In this document: positions 49,159 to 58,013 of the stretch, one piece after another
Layout of the letters: each line of letters opens with the position of its first letter
How positions within the stretch are numbered: position 1 is the stretch's first letter
Source of the DNA: an uncultured Faecalibacterium sp.
Lineage (GTDB): Bacteria; Bacillota; Clostridia; Oscillospirales; Ruminococcaceae
DNA: 64,000 nucleotides
Assembly: GCA_934539245.1 (NCBI GenBank)
Contig: CAKTCK010000002.1
Location: forward strand, 1-64,000
Reading direction: 5' to 3'
Position numbers and translations under genes: made by a program
Notes under the pieces: generated by a model
Seen by the model: the letters and a program-made list of their open reading frames with translations, nothing else
Told to the model about the DNA's origin: nothing
Databases searched by the model: none

Positions 49159-50355
49159 ATGGATCTGAACGGCAAGTGCGTCCTGCTGGGCGTGAGCGGC
49201 GGCATTGCCGCCTATAAGATGGCCAATGTGGCCAGTGCACTGCGCAAGCTGGGGGCGGATGTGGAGGTCATCATGACCCAGAACGCCACCCAGTTCATCA
49301 CCCCTCTCACCTTTGAGACCCTGACCGGCCACAAGTGCATGGTGGACACCTTTGACCGGGATTTCAAGTTTGAGGTCACCCACATCTCGCTGGCAAAAAA
49401 GGCGGATGTGATCCTTGTAGCCCCCGCCACCGCAAACGTCATCGCCAAAATGGCGCACGGCATTGCGGACGATATGCTTACCACCGTGGTGCTGGCTGCG
49501 AAGTGCCCCAAGCTAGTGGCCCCCGCCATGAACACCGGCATGCTGGAAAACCCCATCACGCAGGATAACCTTGCCACACTGGAGCGGTACGGCTTTACTG
49601 TCATCCCCTCGGAAAGCGGCGTACTGGCCTGCAAGGACGTGGGCAGCGGACGCCTGCCCAAGGAGGAAGTGCTGCTGGAGCACATCCTGCACACCATCGC
49701 CCGCCCGAAGGATCTGGCCGGGGTACGCGTCGCGGTGACCGCCGGCCCCACGCAGGAGGCGCTGGACCCGGTGCGCTACCTGACCAACCACTCCACCGGC
49801 AAGATGGGCTACGCCCTTGCCCGCGCCGCCGCCATGCGGGGCGCCGAAGTGACCCTGATCCACGGACAGACCGCGCTGCCGCCGGTCAAGTTTACCACCG
49901 ATGTGCCGGTCACCACGGCGCAGCAGATGTACGAGGCGGTGACTGACCGCTTTGACACCACCGATGTGCTCATCATGGCCGCCGCCGTGGCAGACTACCG
50001 CCCCGCTACCGTGGCCAACGACAAGATCAAAAAGAAGGAAGGCGACCTCTCCATCCCCGTGGAGCGCACCGAGGACATCCTTGGCACCATCGGCCCCCGC
50101 AAGACCCACCAGTTCCTGTGCGGCTTTTCCATGGAGACCCGGGATCTTGTGGAAAACTCTTCCGCAAAGCTTGCCAAGAAGAATCTGGACATGGTGGTGG
50201 CCAACAACCTCAAGGTGGCCGGTGCAGGCTTTGGGGTGGACACCAACGTGGTCACCTTCATCACCCCGGACGGCACCCGGGAGCTGCCCCTGATGAGCAA
50301 GGCAGACGTGGCTGATGCCATTCTGGACGAGATCCTGCGGCGGCGGGCAAAGTAA
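49159..50355 (+). CDS. coaBC: Bifunctional CoaBC: phosphopantothenoylcysteine synthetase/decarboxylase
   Basis: 398 aa. N-terminal CoaC flavoprotein half: LLGVSGGIAAYKMANVAS, LVAPATANVIAKMAHGIADD, PAMNTGM with the conserved Asn/Met. C-terminal CoaB half: VAVTAGPTQEALDPVRYLTN, HSTGKMGYALA, and the KIKKKEG and DMVVANNL segments. It adds Cys to phosphopantothenate with CTP and then decarboxylates. ATG at 49159 follows GGGAGG at good spacing; an ATG 13 codons earlier lacks one. It stands divergent to coaX. Confidence 0.95.
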   Translation: MDLNGKCVLLGVSGGIAAYKMANVASALRKLGADVEVIMTQNATQFITPLTFETLTGHKCMVDTFDRDFKFEVTHISLAKKADVILVAPATANVIAKMAHGIADDMLTTVVLAAKCPKLVAPAMNTGMLENPITQDNLATLERYGFTVIPSESGVLACKDVGSGRLPKEEVLLEHILHTIARPKDLAGVRVAVTAGPTQEALDPVRYLTNHSTGKMGYALARAAAMRGAEVTLIHGQTALPPVKFTTDVPVTTAQQMYEAVTDRFDTTDVLIMAAAVADYRPATVANDKIKKKEGDLSIPVERTEDILGTIGPRKTHQFLCGFSMETRDLVENSSAKLAKKNLDMVVANNLKVAGAGFGVDTNVVTFITPDGTRELPLMSKADVADAILDEILRRRAK

Positions 50356-50536
50356 TACTGCTGGGATTTTGTTGTACACATATCACAAAATTCACAAAAA
50401 AATTATGGTTCTTTCCGAAAATTCGGCCTTACCTGTTTATTTTATGCTGCAAAAATTATATAATAAGAGTGTGTCCCCATGTTTGGAAGGAATCGGTCTG
50501 CGCTGCAGCCGTTAATATTTGGAGGAGAGCCTTACT

Positions 50537-51922
50537 ATGTTCATGTACTCGGATTATAGCCAGCATCTGCTGGACCATGTAAAGAAGATCCATTTTATCG
50601 GCTGCGGCGGCAGCGGAATGTATCCGCTGATCCAGATCTTGGCCGCCAAGGGCTACGAGCTGTCCGGCAGCGATGTGCTGGACGGCAGCATCATCCGCTA
50701 CGAGCGGGAGATGGGCGTGAAGGTCAGCCTTGGCCACAATGCGGATAACGTTGTCGGCGCGGACATGGTGGTGTACTCTGCCGCCATCTCCAAGGATAAC
50801 GTGGAGCTGAACGCAGCTGCCTCCTATGGCATTCCCACCGTGGAGCGCAGCGTGCTGCTGGGCTATGTGAGCCGCCTGTACAAGCAGAGCATCTGCGTGT
50901 CCGGCACCCACGGCAAGACCACTACCACCTCCATGATCACCACCGCGCTGGAACTGGCAGGCCGCGACCCCTCTGCCGTCATCGGCGGCAAGCTGCCCCT
51001 CATCAACGGCTACGGCAAGGCCGGCAAGGGCGATGATATCGTCATCGAGGCCTGCGAGTTCGCCGAGACCTTCCTGAAGCTGACCCCCTACCTGTCCGTG
51101 GTGCTGAACATCGACAACGACCATCTGGACTACTACGGCAGCATGGGCGAGCTGAAGTTTGCCTTCAAGCGCTTTGCCCTGATGACCCAGTTCATGATCT
51201 TTGCCAACGCTGACGACAAGAATACCATGGACGTGATGTACACGCTGGACCGCCGGGTGCGCACCTTTGCCATCGACAACCACGCCGACTACCGCGCTGT
51301 CAACGTCAACGAGTATAAGCCCGGCTTCTTCGAGTTCGACCTGAAGGAGTGGAATACGACCGACACCACCCGCATCCGCCTGTCCGTGCCCGGCCGCCAC
51401 AATATTTATAATGCACTGGCCATGTGCGCCGTGTGTCGCTTTGTGGGCCTGAGTGCAGAGCAGTGCGCCGAGGCTGCCCTGAACTTCAAGGGCGCAGGCC
51501 GCCGCTTTGAGGTGTACGGCGAGTGCAACGGTGCGCTGGTCATCGACGACTACGCCCACCACCCCACCGAACTGCGCGCCACCCTGAACACCGCCAAGGA
51601 GATGGGCTACAAGCGCCTGATCGCCGTCCACCAGCCGTTTACATACAGCCGCACCAAGATGCTGTTCAACGACTTTGTGGATGTGCTCAAGATCCCGGAC
51701 ATCACGGTGCTGACCCCCATCATGGGCAGCCGCGAGCCCAACGACCCCACCATTACCAGCGCAAAGTTGGCAGCACAGATCCCCGGCTCTGTGCTGGTGA
51801 ACAGCCTGCAGGAAGCCGCCGACTGGGTCAAGCAGAACGCCCAGCCCGGCGATCTGGTCATCACCCTCGGCTGCGGCGATATCTATAAAGCCAGCAAGAT
51901 GATGGTGGAAAAGGATCAGTAA
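50537..51922 (+). CDS. murC: UDP-N-acetylmuramate--L-alanine ligase
   Basis: 461 aa Mur ligase. N-terminal HFIGCGGSGMYPLIQILAAKG, ATP loop VSGTHGKTTTTSMI, the YLSVVLNIDNDHLDYYG metal region, GRHNIYNALA, and GRRFEVYGECNGALVIDDYAHHPTE. It adds the first amino acid of the peptidoglycan stem. Strong GGAGGAG precedes the ATG at 50537. It appears to be transcribed alone, ended by the hairpin at 51937. A TATAAT near 50459 with a weak -35 is the likely promoter. Confidence 0.96.
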   Translation: MFMYSDYSQHLLDHVKKIHFIGCGGSGMYPLIQILAAKGYELSGSDVLDGSIIRYEREMGVKVSLGHNADNVVGADMVVYSAAISKDNVELNAAASYGIPTVERSVLLGYVSRLYKQSICVSGTHGKTTTTSMITTALELAGRDPSAVIGGKLPLINGYGKAGKGDDIVIEACEFAETFLKLTPYLSVVLNIDNDHLDYYGSMGELKFAFKRFALMTQFMIFANADDKNTMDVMYTLDRRVRTFAIDNHADYRAVNVNEYKPGFFEFDLKEWNTTDTTRIRLSVPGRHNIYNALAMCAVCRFVGLSAEQCAEAALNFKGAGRRFEVYGECNGALVIDDYAHHPTELRATLNTAKEMGYKRLIAVHQPFTYSRTKMLFNDFVDVLKIPDITVLTPIMGSREPNDPTITSAKLAAQIPGSVLVNSLQEAADWVKQNAQPGDLVITLGCGDIYKASKMMVEKDQ

Positions 51923-51936
51923 TTTTATTTAAAAAG

Positions 51937-51975
51937 AGACACCGGACAGCCTGCGGGCTGTCCGGTGTCCTTTTT
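51937..51975 (+). terminator. Terminator of murC
   Basis: Perfect 14-bp stem GACACCGGACAGCC / GGCTGTCCGGTGTC with TGCG loop, then CTTTTTTT. Confidence 0.95.
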
Positions 51976-52007
51976 TAGGTAGATCGTGAAGATACAGCAG
52001 GCTGCTG

Positions 52008-52271
52008 TCAGGTGTCATCGTAATGTCCGCGGCAGGAAACGATAAACACAATGCCGTTTTCTTCGTAGTAAACGATGCGGTTCACATCGTCGATGCGGCG
52101 GCTCCACCAGCCGCTGAGCGTACCGCGCAGCGGTTCCGGCTTGCCGATGCCGTCAAAGGCGTTGCGGGCGATATCTTTGATCAGCGCGTTGATGCGTTTC
52201 AGCGTCTTTTTGTCCTGCATCTGCCAATAAAGATAATCCTCCCATGCGCGATCCTCCCACAGCAGCCGCAT
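52008..52271 (-). CDS. yoeB: YoeB/Txe-family mRNA interferase toxin
   Basis: 87 aa. LLWEDRAWEDYLYWQMQDKK, INALIKDIARNAFDGIGKPEPL, SGWWSRRIDDVNRIVYY and SCRGHYDD are the YoeB signature blocks; the catalytic Glu/Arg/His-Tyr end is intact. It is a ribosome-dependent endoribonuclease that cuts mRNA when freed from its antitoxin. The start shares one base with the antitoxin stop (TGATG). The antitoxin is RelB/DinJ-like, not the usual YefM. Confidence 0.93.
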   Translation of the reverse strand: MRLLWEDRAWEDYLYWQMQDKKTLKRINALIKDIARNAFDGIGKPEPLRGTLSGWWSRRIDDVNRIVYYEENGIVFIVSCRGHYDDT

Positions 52272-52528
52272 CAGGCTTCCTCGATGAGGTCATGCGGGGC
52301 AAAATGCGCCTTGCCGCTGCGCACGTCCCGCATGATATCTTCCAGATAACGCTGATTGGCAGAAGAATAAAAGGGGTCTGCGGTCAGTTCAAACGGAATG
52401 CGCTTTTCCCGGGCGCAGGCCTTGAGAAAGATGGTGATGGCCGTGTTCATGCTCAGACCGATTTCGTCAAAGGTCTGCTCTGCCTCATGCTTCACGGCAT
52501 CATCCACGCGTACACTGATCTGTGCCAT
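52271..52528 (-). CDS. RelB/DinJ-family antitoxin
   Basis: 85 aa from the ATG with GGAGGT 7 bases upstream; a GTG three codons earlier overlaps that site. Ribbon-helix-helix N-terminus MAQISVRVDDAVKHEAEQTF, then LGLS-type MNTAITIFLKACAREKRIPFEL, as in RelB/DinJ. The C-terminal part (about residues 48-85) would wrap the toxin. It neutralises YoeB and represses the operon promoter. Confidence 0.92.
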   Translation of the reverse strand: MAQISVRVDDAVKHEAEQTFDEIGLSMNTAITIFLKACAREKRIPFELTADPFYSSANQRYLEDIMRDVRSGKAHFAPHDLIEEA

Positions 52529-52552
52529 ATCCAGCACCTCCTTCTTTCTTTG

Positions 52553-52581
52553 ATTCTACCATAAATGAAATTAAAATGCAA
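52553..52581 (-). promoter_or_regulatory. Promoter of the antitoxin-toxin operon
   Basis: Minus strand TTGCAT, 17-base spacer, TAGAAT, 25 bases before the antitoxin ATG. Confidence 0.72.
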
Positions 52582-52632
52582 TCAGAATGCTTTCTTTTTA
52601 TTGTATGCCTTTCACCCTGAAATATTCCCGCA

Positions 52633-52684
52633 GATACAGAGAGCGCCCCGCAGCCGTTCGGCTGCGGGGCGCTCCTTGTGTATC
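52633..52684. repeat. Long GC-rich hairpin downstream of the MMPL operon
   Basis: GAGCGCCCCGCAGCC / GGCTGCGGGGCGCTC perfect 15-bp stem, extended by GATACA / TGTATC at the base. It lacks a U-run on the minus strand, so it may be a processing or stability hairpin rather than an intrinsic terminator for the genes that end at 52716. Confidence 0.6.
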
Positions 52685-52715
52685 TATATACGATTCTGGA
52701 AGGATGTTGGCGTTA

Positions 52716-54626
52716 TCAGAACTTGAACAGGTCCACGATGCGCTGCCACAAGCGGGTGAAGATGTTGCCTTCCTTCACCGTCTCGGTCTCAGCCACAACA
52801 TTGTCGGCGGAGGCCACGGTCTCAGCGGTCTTGTAGACGAACTTCACGCTGCTCTCGGCGTCCTCAGGTGCACCGGCAAAGCTGGTGTAGTTTTCCAGCC
52901 GGTCGCTCATCTCGTCCAGCACGGTCTTGAGGCCGTGCAGCTGATCCTGATCCAGTGCGCCGGTCAGCTTGGAGATGCCCTCCTCGTTGAACTGGTTCAG
53001 ACCGTCGTTCAGCTGGTGGGTGCCGTCATTCAGCTGGCTTGCACCCTCGTTCAGGGTGTTCACGCCGTCATACAGGGTCTTGGTACCGGCGGCAAGCTGG
53101 GCGCTGCCGTCCTTGGCAGAGTGGGCACCGTCTGCGGCGGTCTGCACACCGGCGGTGTACTGCCCCACGCTGGAAACGAAGTACTGGATCTTGGAAAGGC
53201 TGTCCTTCAGGGCACGCACATCGGCGATATCCTCGCTGTTCTCCACCTGATACTTCAGCTCAGCCTTGGCGGTATCCTTGGCTTCCTGACTGGTCAGCAG
53301 CTGCACCAGACCGCACAGCATGGAGGGGTCGTAGTTCTGCATCAGGTGCAGAGCGGCCTCCAGATCGTGGTTCGTCTTGGTAGCGGAAAGGTACAACGCC
53401 AGATCCAGCTGGCTGTCCTTGAAGCTGGGAGCCTGCTCCCAGATGGTGCGCACCATCTTGCGGCGTCCGGCAGCCAGCGTCTTGTCGTTGATGGTCAGAA
53501 TATTGTCGATGACCTCGGCGTAGTTATCCCAAGTCATATCGGTGTCGATCAGGCCGCCCTCTTTCAGGGTCTTGTTGGCAGAAGCCAGCACGCCGTCAGC
53601 CACCTGCTGTGCGCCGCTGTTCAGGGCGCTGTTGTTGGCGCTCAGGGTGTCCAGACCGTTGGTCAGCTGACCCAGACCCTCGTCCAGTGCGGCTGCACCG
53701 GTGTTCAGGGTGTTGGCACCGTCCAGCAGTGCCAGCACACCGCTGGCCAGCTGGGTGGTACCATCTTCCAGCTGAGAAGCGCCGTCCAGCAGCTGGCTCA
53801 TGGCGTCGTTCAGCTGGTTGATGCCGTCGGTCAGGTCGTTGAGGCTGCTCAGGTCAAACACATTGTCGGTGCCCAGAGCCGCAGCGCTGGTGGCACAGGC
53901 CATCATCACCTGCGGGCAGGTCAGCTCGGTGACATCCGCTTCCACCGTGATGGTGTCCTGCAGATAGTCCTCGATGGTGTCCAACTCGTCCGGCAGCAGA
54001 CCGGACAGGGAGTCCTTCACGCCCGGCAGGGTGACAAAGGCAGCCACATTGCTCTTGGCGGCACTTTCCACCAGACCGTGAGCGGCCACCACGTTGGTGG
54101 CGTCCTGCCCGAAGATCACGCCCACAGCGGTGACCAGAGGGGTGACGATGGTGCGGTCGGTGCCGTTCACGTTCACGGTGCCGGTCTCGTTGTTCTTCAG
54201 GGCGATGGTCATGGTCAGATGACCGCTCTTGCCGATCAGATCTTCCAGCGCGGCTTCCTGACCGTCCAGTGCGTAGGTAACGGTAGCCTGAATGGGCAGG
54301 GCGCGGTCGGTGTCACCTTTATAATACACATCGGTATCGTCGGTGTTCCACACCAGCTTTTCGCCGTCCTGTGTGAACTCAGCGCTGCTCTCGGTGTTCT
54401 GGATGTTGGTCAGGGTGCTCTGGTCGGTCACCTTGGACAGGCCGGAGGCGCTGTAAACATGCTCGCTGACGGTGGTGCTCTGGATGGAGCCATCGGCGTT
54501 CATCACAGCGTACACGGTCTCAGACTTGGTAAAGCTGCTGCTGCCTGCGGCAAAAGCCGGGGCTGCACAGCTGGCGGCGAGGGCAACTGCCAGCGCCGCA
54601 CTGGCGAAACGAAGCGATTTTTTCAT
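52716..54626 (-). CDS. Secreted YhgE/Pip-like heptad-repeat protein paired with an MMPL pump
   Basis: 636 aa. The signal peptide (about 27 residues, ending PAFA) precedes a beta-rich domain. Residues about 265-345 and 490-555 hold coiled-coil repeats of the type NQLNDAMSQLLDGASQLEDGT, as in YhgE/Pip proteins. The C-terminus is a short amphipathic helix (RLWQRIVDLFKF) and no membrane domain follows, unlike full YhgE. It lies 6 bases after the MMPL transporter gene and probably works as its extracytoplasmic partner. Function unknown. Confidence 0.8.
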   Translation of the reverse strand: MKKSLRFASAALAVALAASCAAPAFAAGSSSFTKSETVYAVMNADGSIQSTTVSEHVYSASGLSKVTDQSTLTNIQNTESSAEFTQDGEKLVWNTDDTDVYYKGDTDRALPIQATVTYALDGQEAALEDLIGKSGHLTMTIALKNNETGTVNVNGTDRTIVTPLVTAVGVIFGQDATNVVAAHGLVESAAKSNVAAFVTLPGVKDSLSGLLPDELDTIEDYLQDTITVEADVTELTCPQVMMACATSAAALGTDNVFDLSSLNDLTDGINQLNDAMSQLLDGASQLEDGTTQLASGVLALLDGANTLNTGAAALDEGLGQLTNGLDTLSANNSALNSGAQQVADGVLASANKTLKEGGLIDTDMTWDNYAEVIDNILTINDKTLAAGRRKMVRTIWEQAPSFKDSQLDLALYLSATKTNHDLEAALHLMQNYDPSMLCGLVQLLTSQEAKDTAKAELKYQVENSEDIADVRALKDSLSKIQYFVSSVGQYTAGVQTAADGAHSAKDGSAQLAAGTKTLYDGVNTLNEGASQLNDGTHQLNDGLNQFNEEGISKLTGALDQDQLHGLKTVLDEMSDRLENYTSFAGAPEDAESSVKFVYKTAETVASADNVVAETETVKEGNIFTRLWQRIVDLFKF

Positions 54627-54632
54627 AACGCA

Positions 54633-56732
54633 TTACTCCTTTTCAGACTTCTTGGCGTTGGCAGATTCAGGTACCATCCACTTCAGGGTGGTGTGGCGGA
54701 TGAGCCAGTCACACAGCATCAGGGCGGCGGGCAGCACCACCAGAATGACCAGCATACTGATCAGAGCGCCGCGGGAGATCAGCAGGCAGATGCTCCGCAG
54801 CAGCTCCATCTTACTGATGGCGGCCACGCCGACCGTCGCGGCGAAGAAGGTCAGGCCGCTGGTCAGGATGGACTGGCTGCAATGTTCCAGCGACTGCTGG
54901 GCAGCTTCCTTGGGGGTGCGGCCAAAGGCACGCTCCTCGTGATAACGGGTGGTCATCAGGATGGAGTAGTCCACGGTAGCGCCTAGCTGGATGGTGCCGA
55001 TGACGATACTGGCGATGAAGGGCAGCTGCGTACCGGTAAAGTACGGGATGCCCATATTGATGGCGATAGCGGCCTCGATGCTGGCGACCAGCAGCACCGG
55101 GATGGAAATGCTCTTGAAGGAGATGGCGATGATGACCAGAACCGCCAGAATAGACCAGACATTGACGTTCTTGAAGTCCACGTCTGCTACCTCGATCAGG
55201 TCTTTGGTCATGGCACCTTCACCGGTAATGACGCCCTCGGGGTCTACGTTTTTGATCAGGCCGATCATCTCGTCCAGCTGGCTGTTGATGGCATCCGTGC
55301 CGGTCTTGTAGGAACTGTTGGCAAGGATCAGTTTGTAGCCGCCGGATTGCAAAATCTCCATAATGCTGTCGGGCAGCAGCTCGGTGTCAAAGCCGGGGCC
55401 GGTAATGGAATCCAGACTTACCACCTGCGTGATGCCGTCCACATCCTTCAGCTCGTCACACAGGTCGGACACCTGCGTAGCGGTCAGGTCGTCATGCACC
55501 AGAATGAAGTGGCTGGTGGTCATGCCGAAGTCCTCGCCCAGCTTGTTGGTGCCCACAATGCCGGTCAGATCCTGAGGCAGCGAATCGAACAGGGTGTAGT
55601 ACACGCTGGTCTTGTTCTGCGCAATGGCAAAGGGGATGAGGATGAGGATAAAGACGACCACGATGGGGACTGAATGCTTGGAAACAAAGTAGCTCAACTT
55701 GGTCAGCTTGGGGATGACAGTGCGGTGCTTGTATTTTTCCACCCACTTATCAAAGGTAAGGATCAGGGAGGGCAGAATGACCACGGTGCAGATAACGCCC
55801 AGTGCCACGCCCTTTGCCATGACAAGGCCGATATCGCGGCCCAGCGTCAGGCGCATGGCGCACAGTGCAAGGAAGCCTGCAATGGTGGTCAGGCTGGAAG
55901 CGGAGATGGAGGTCATGGTCTTGCAGATGGCGCTGGACATGGCCTCCTCGTTGGAGGAGCGCAGCTCCTTTTCTTCCTCATAGCGGTGCAGTAGGAAGAT
56001 GGAGAAGTCCATGGTAACGCCCAGCTGCAGCACGGTAGCCAGTGCCTCGGTGATGTAACTGATCTGCCCCAGTAGGATGTTGGTGCCGAAGTTGTACGCG
56101 ATGGGGAACAGCAGACCCAGCATGAACAGCAGCGGGGTGATGGTGCTTTCCAGCGAGAGGAACAGCACCAGCAGGCTGGCACCCACGGCGATCAGGATGT
56201 ACATGGGCATTTCCTGATTGACCAGCGCCTTGGTGTCCTGCAGAATGACGCTCATACCGCCGAAGAAGCAGTCCTTGCGCAGCAGCTTTTCGATCTGCTT
56301 GACGGCCTCCATGGTCTCGTCGCTGGCGCTGGGGGCGTCAAAACGGACGATCAGCATGGTGGAATCGTTTTTGCCGAACATGAACTGCTGCACATCGGCA
56401 GGCAGCATGGCGGTGGGGATGTTGGGGTCGATCACATCGCTGAGCCAGAAGGTCTGGGTGACGCCGGGCACGGCGTCGATTTCCTTTTTCATGGCGATGA
56501 GTTCATTGGTTGGCAGGCCCTCTACCGTGATCATACCGGTGGAGGCCAGATGGAAATCGTCCTCAAGGGCTACCTCGCCGATCATGGAGTCCAGATCCTG
56601 CGGCAGGTAGGTGAGGATGTCATAATTGATGCGGGTGGCAATGGCGCCGATCGCGGAAGGGATCAACAGCAGCACTGCCACTGTTAAGATCAGCTTGCGC
56701 AGACGCACGATGCCTTGTGCGATCTTTTTCAT
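54633..56732 (-). CDS. MMPL/RND-family exporter
   Basis: 699 aa with about 12 membrane helices in two halves, each followed by a large extracytoplasmic loop. Shows the paired LGVTMDFSIFLLHRYEEEK and LGATVDYSILMTTRYHEER helices with the proton-relay aspartates, and the acidic GFLALCAMRLTLGRDIG region. MMPL proteins move lipids, peptides or drugs. Cotranscribed with the heptad-repeat protein. The promoter at 56808-56835 is consensus and flanked by TetR-type operators. Confidence 0.92.
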   Translation of the reverse strand: MKKIAQGIVRLRKLILTVAVLLLIPSAIGAIATRINYDILTYLPQDLDSMIGEVALEDDFHLASTGMITVEGLPTNELIAMKKEIDAVPGVTQTFWLSDVIDPNIPTAMLPADVQQFMFGKNDSTMLIVRFDAPSASDETMEAVKQIEKLLRKDCFFGGMSVILQDTKALVNQEMPMYILIAVGASLLVLFLSLESTITPLLFMLGLLFPIAYNFGTNILLGQISYITEALATVLQLGVTMDFSIFLLHRYEEEKELRSSNEEAMSSAICKTMTSISASSLTTIAGFLALCAMRLTLGRDIGLVMAKGVALGVICTVVILPSLILTFDKWVEKYKHRTVIPKLTKLSYFVSKHSVPIVVVFILILIPFAIAQNKTSVYYTLFDSLPQDLTGIVGTNKLGEDFGMTTSHFILVHDDLTATQVSDLCDELKDVDGITQVVSLDSITGPGFDTELLPDSIMEILQSGGYKLILANSSYKTGTDAINSQLDEMIGLIKNVDPEGVITGEGAMTKDLIEVADVDFKNVNVWSILAVLVIIAISFKSISIPVLLVASIEAAIAINMGIPYFTGTQLPFIASIVIGTIQLGATVDYSILMTTRYHEERAFGRTPKEAAQQSLEHCSQSILTSGLTFFAATVGVAAISKMELLRSICLLISRGALISMLVILVVLPAALMLCDWLIRHTTLKWMVPESANAKKSEKE

Positions 56733-56777
56733 GAGAACCCTCCAGAATAGAAAGTTGATTGGGAAAGCCCGCGAAAC

Positions 56778-56858
56778 TGACCACCGGTCATCTTCCGGGC
56801 AAACACTATTATATCCACCCCGGACAGTGTGTCAAGCAGGAAAAGTGACCGAAAGTCA
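56778..56858 (-). promoter_or_regulatory. MMPL promoter flanked by two TetR-type operators
   Basis: Minus strand TTGACA (56835-56830), 16-base spacer, TATAAT (56813-56808). The sites TGACCACCGGTCA (56778-56790) and TGACCGAAAGTCA (56846-56858) are both TGAC-N5-GTCA palindromes, one just past the likely start and one just before the -35. They are well placed for repression by the divergent TetR protein. Confidence 0.72.
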
Positions 56859-56899
56859 GTTTTTTTATCACCTGCAAAAAATTGTATAACAAATCGGGC

Positions 56900-56928
56900 T
56901 TGCACAAACGGCAAAGGACTGCTAAACT
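56900..56928 (+). promoter_or_regulatory. Predicted tetR-type regulator promoter
   Basis: TTGCAC, 17-base spacer, TAAACT, about 70 bases upstream of the regulator ATG. Confidence 0.6.
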
Positions 56929-56997
56929 AAGGTACACAGACCGGACGCAGCACATACCTGCGTCTAAATTCAGAGAAAAGAGGGATCTACCCATAGC

Positions 56998-57600
56998 ATG
57001 AGCACCGTGGAAGGTAAGAAACAGGAAAAGCGCCGCGCCCTGCTGGATGCAGCCTACGAGCTGTTTCTGGAGCGGGGCACCGCCAAGACCAGCGTGGAGG
57101 ATATCACCAGCCGTGCCAAGGTGGGCAAGGGAACGTTTTATCTGTATTTTCAGGATAAGGGCGCGGTGATGCAGGCGCTGCTGGGGCGGGTGAGCTACCA
57201 GCTGCTGAGCGATGCCTGCCTTGCGGTCGAGCAGCACACCGAGCTGCCCGACTTTACCGCACAGGTGGTGTTCGTCATCGACCATATCATCGAGGCACTG
57301 CGGCAGGACGTGCTGGTGCTGCGGTTCTTGGAGCGCAACTTCGTCTGGCCCGGGCTGGACCAAATCGAAGCCAGCAGGGAGGCCGAGCCGCTGATGCGCA
57401 AGCTGCTGGCCATCGTGCTTTCCAGCCCGGAAATGGCCGGCCGCACCGAGCGGGAGGTCTACCAGCGCATTACCGCCCTTGGCAGTATGTGTATGTCGGT
57501 GTGCTATTCCAGCATTCTGGAAGGCAAGCCGGACAACATCGATGCCATGAAGCCGGTGCTGTACGATATCATCCGCCGGGCGCTTTCGCCGGAAAAATAA
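56998..57600 (+). CDS. TetR/AcrR-family repressor
   Basis: 200 aa. N-terminal helix-turn-helix: RRALLDAAYELFLERGTAKTS, VEDITSRAKVGKGTFYLYFQDK. The C-terminal helical domain is variable and would sense a ligand. It is divergent from the MMPL operon, whose promoter carries two identical-spacing palindromes, so it is the probable local repressor. The ribosome site AGAGGGA is rather far (about 15 bases) from the ATG. Confidence 0.92.
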   Translation: MSTVEGKKQEKRRALLDAAYELFLERGTAKTSVEDITSRAKVGKGTFYLYFQDKGAVMQALLGRVSYQLLSDACLAVEQHTELPDFTAQVVFVIDHIIEALRQDVLVLRFLERNFVWPGLDQIEASREAEPLMRKLLAIVLSSPEMAGRTEREVYQRITALGSMCMSVCYSSILEGKPDNIDAMKPVLYDIIRRALSPEK

Positions 57601-57630
57601 AAAAGAACGCATAAAAAAGTGCAAAAGGTC

Positions 57631-57659
57631 TTGCTTTTTGCAAAAAGCTGTGGTAAACT
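57631..57659 (+). promoter_or_regulatory. Promoter of tRNA-Val
   Basis: TTGCTT, 17-base spacer, TAAACT, 20 bases before the tRNA. Confidence 0.7.
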
Positions 57660-57678
57660 ATCCAAGTCGATATGACAT

Positions 57679-57754
57679 GGACGGTTAGCTCAGCTGGTAG
57701 AGCATCTGCTTGACGTGCAGGAGGTCACAGGTTCGAGTCCTGTACCGTCCACCA
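57679..57754 (+). tRNA. tRNA-Val (anticodon GAC)
   Basis: 76 nt with encoded CCA. Acceptor GGACGGT / ACCGTCC. D-loop AGCTCAGCTGGTAGAGC. Anticodon loop TTGACGT, anticodon GAC. T-arm ACAGGTTCGAGTCCTGT intact. Confidence 0.96.
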
Positions 57755-57756
57755 CA

Positions 57757-57787
57757 TCCCCAGACCATTCGGTCTGGGGATTTTTTG
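57757..57787 (+). terminator. Terminator of tRNA-Val
   Basis: CCCCAGACC-ATTC-GGTCTGGGG followed by ATTTTTT, three bases after the CCA end. Confidence 0.93.
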
Positions 57788-57939
57788 TTGTGACAGGACG
57801 AGAACAGAAACAAGTAAAGGCAGGGCATCACCATGGCGGTGGTATCCTGCCTTTTGTGTTTATACAAATAGACAGCACAAAACCACAGAGAGGACAGACG
57901 ACCAAAAATGCAGTGTCCGCAAATATTTTTCGAAAAGGC

Positions 57940-57997
57940 TTGACATTCCCGGGCAGTCCTATATAATTATCAACGTTAATTATCTTTGGTAATTGAT
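57940..57997 (+). promoter_or_regulatory. Promoter and likely operator of the MarR-MATE operon
   Basis: TTGACA (57940-57945), 16-base spacer, TATAAT (57962-57967). Directly downstream lie TAATTATC and the inverted repeat AATTA-TCTTTGG-TAATT, a position where MarR could block its own promoter. Confidence 0.7.
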
Positions 57998-58013
57998 TGG
58001 GGGAAATTTCATT

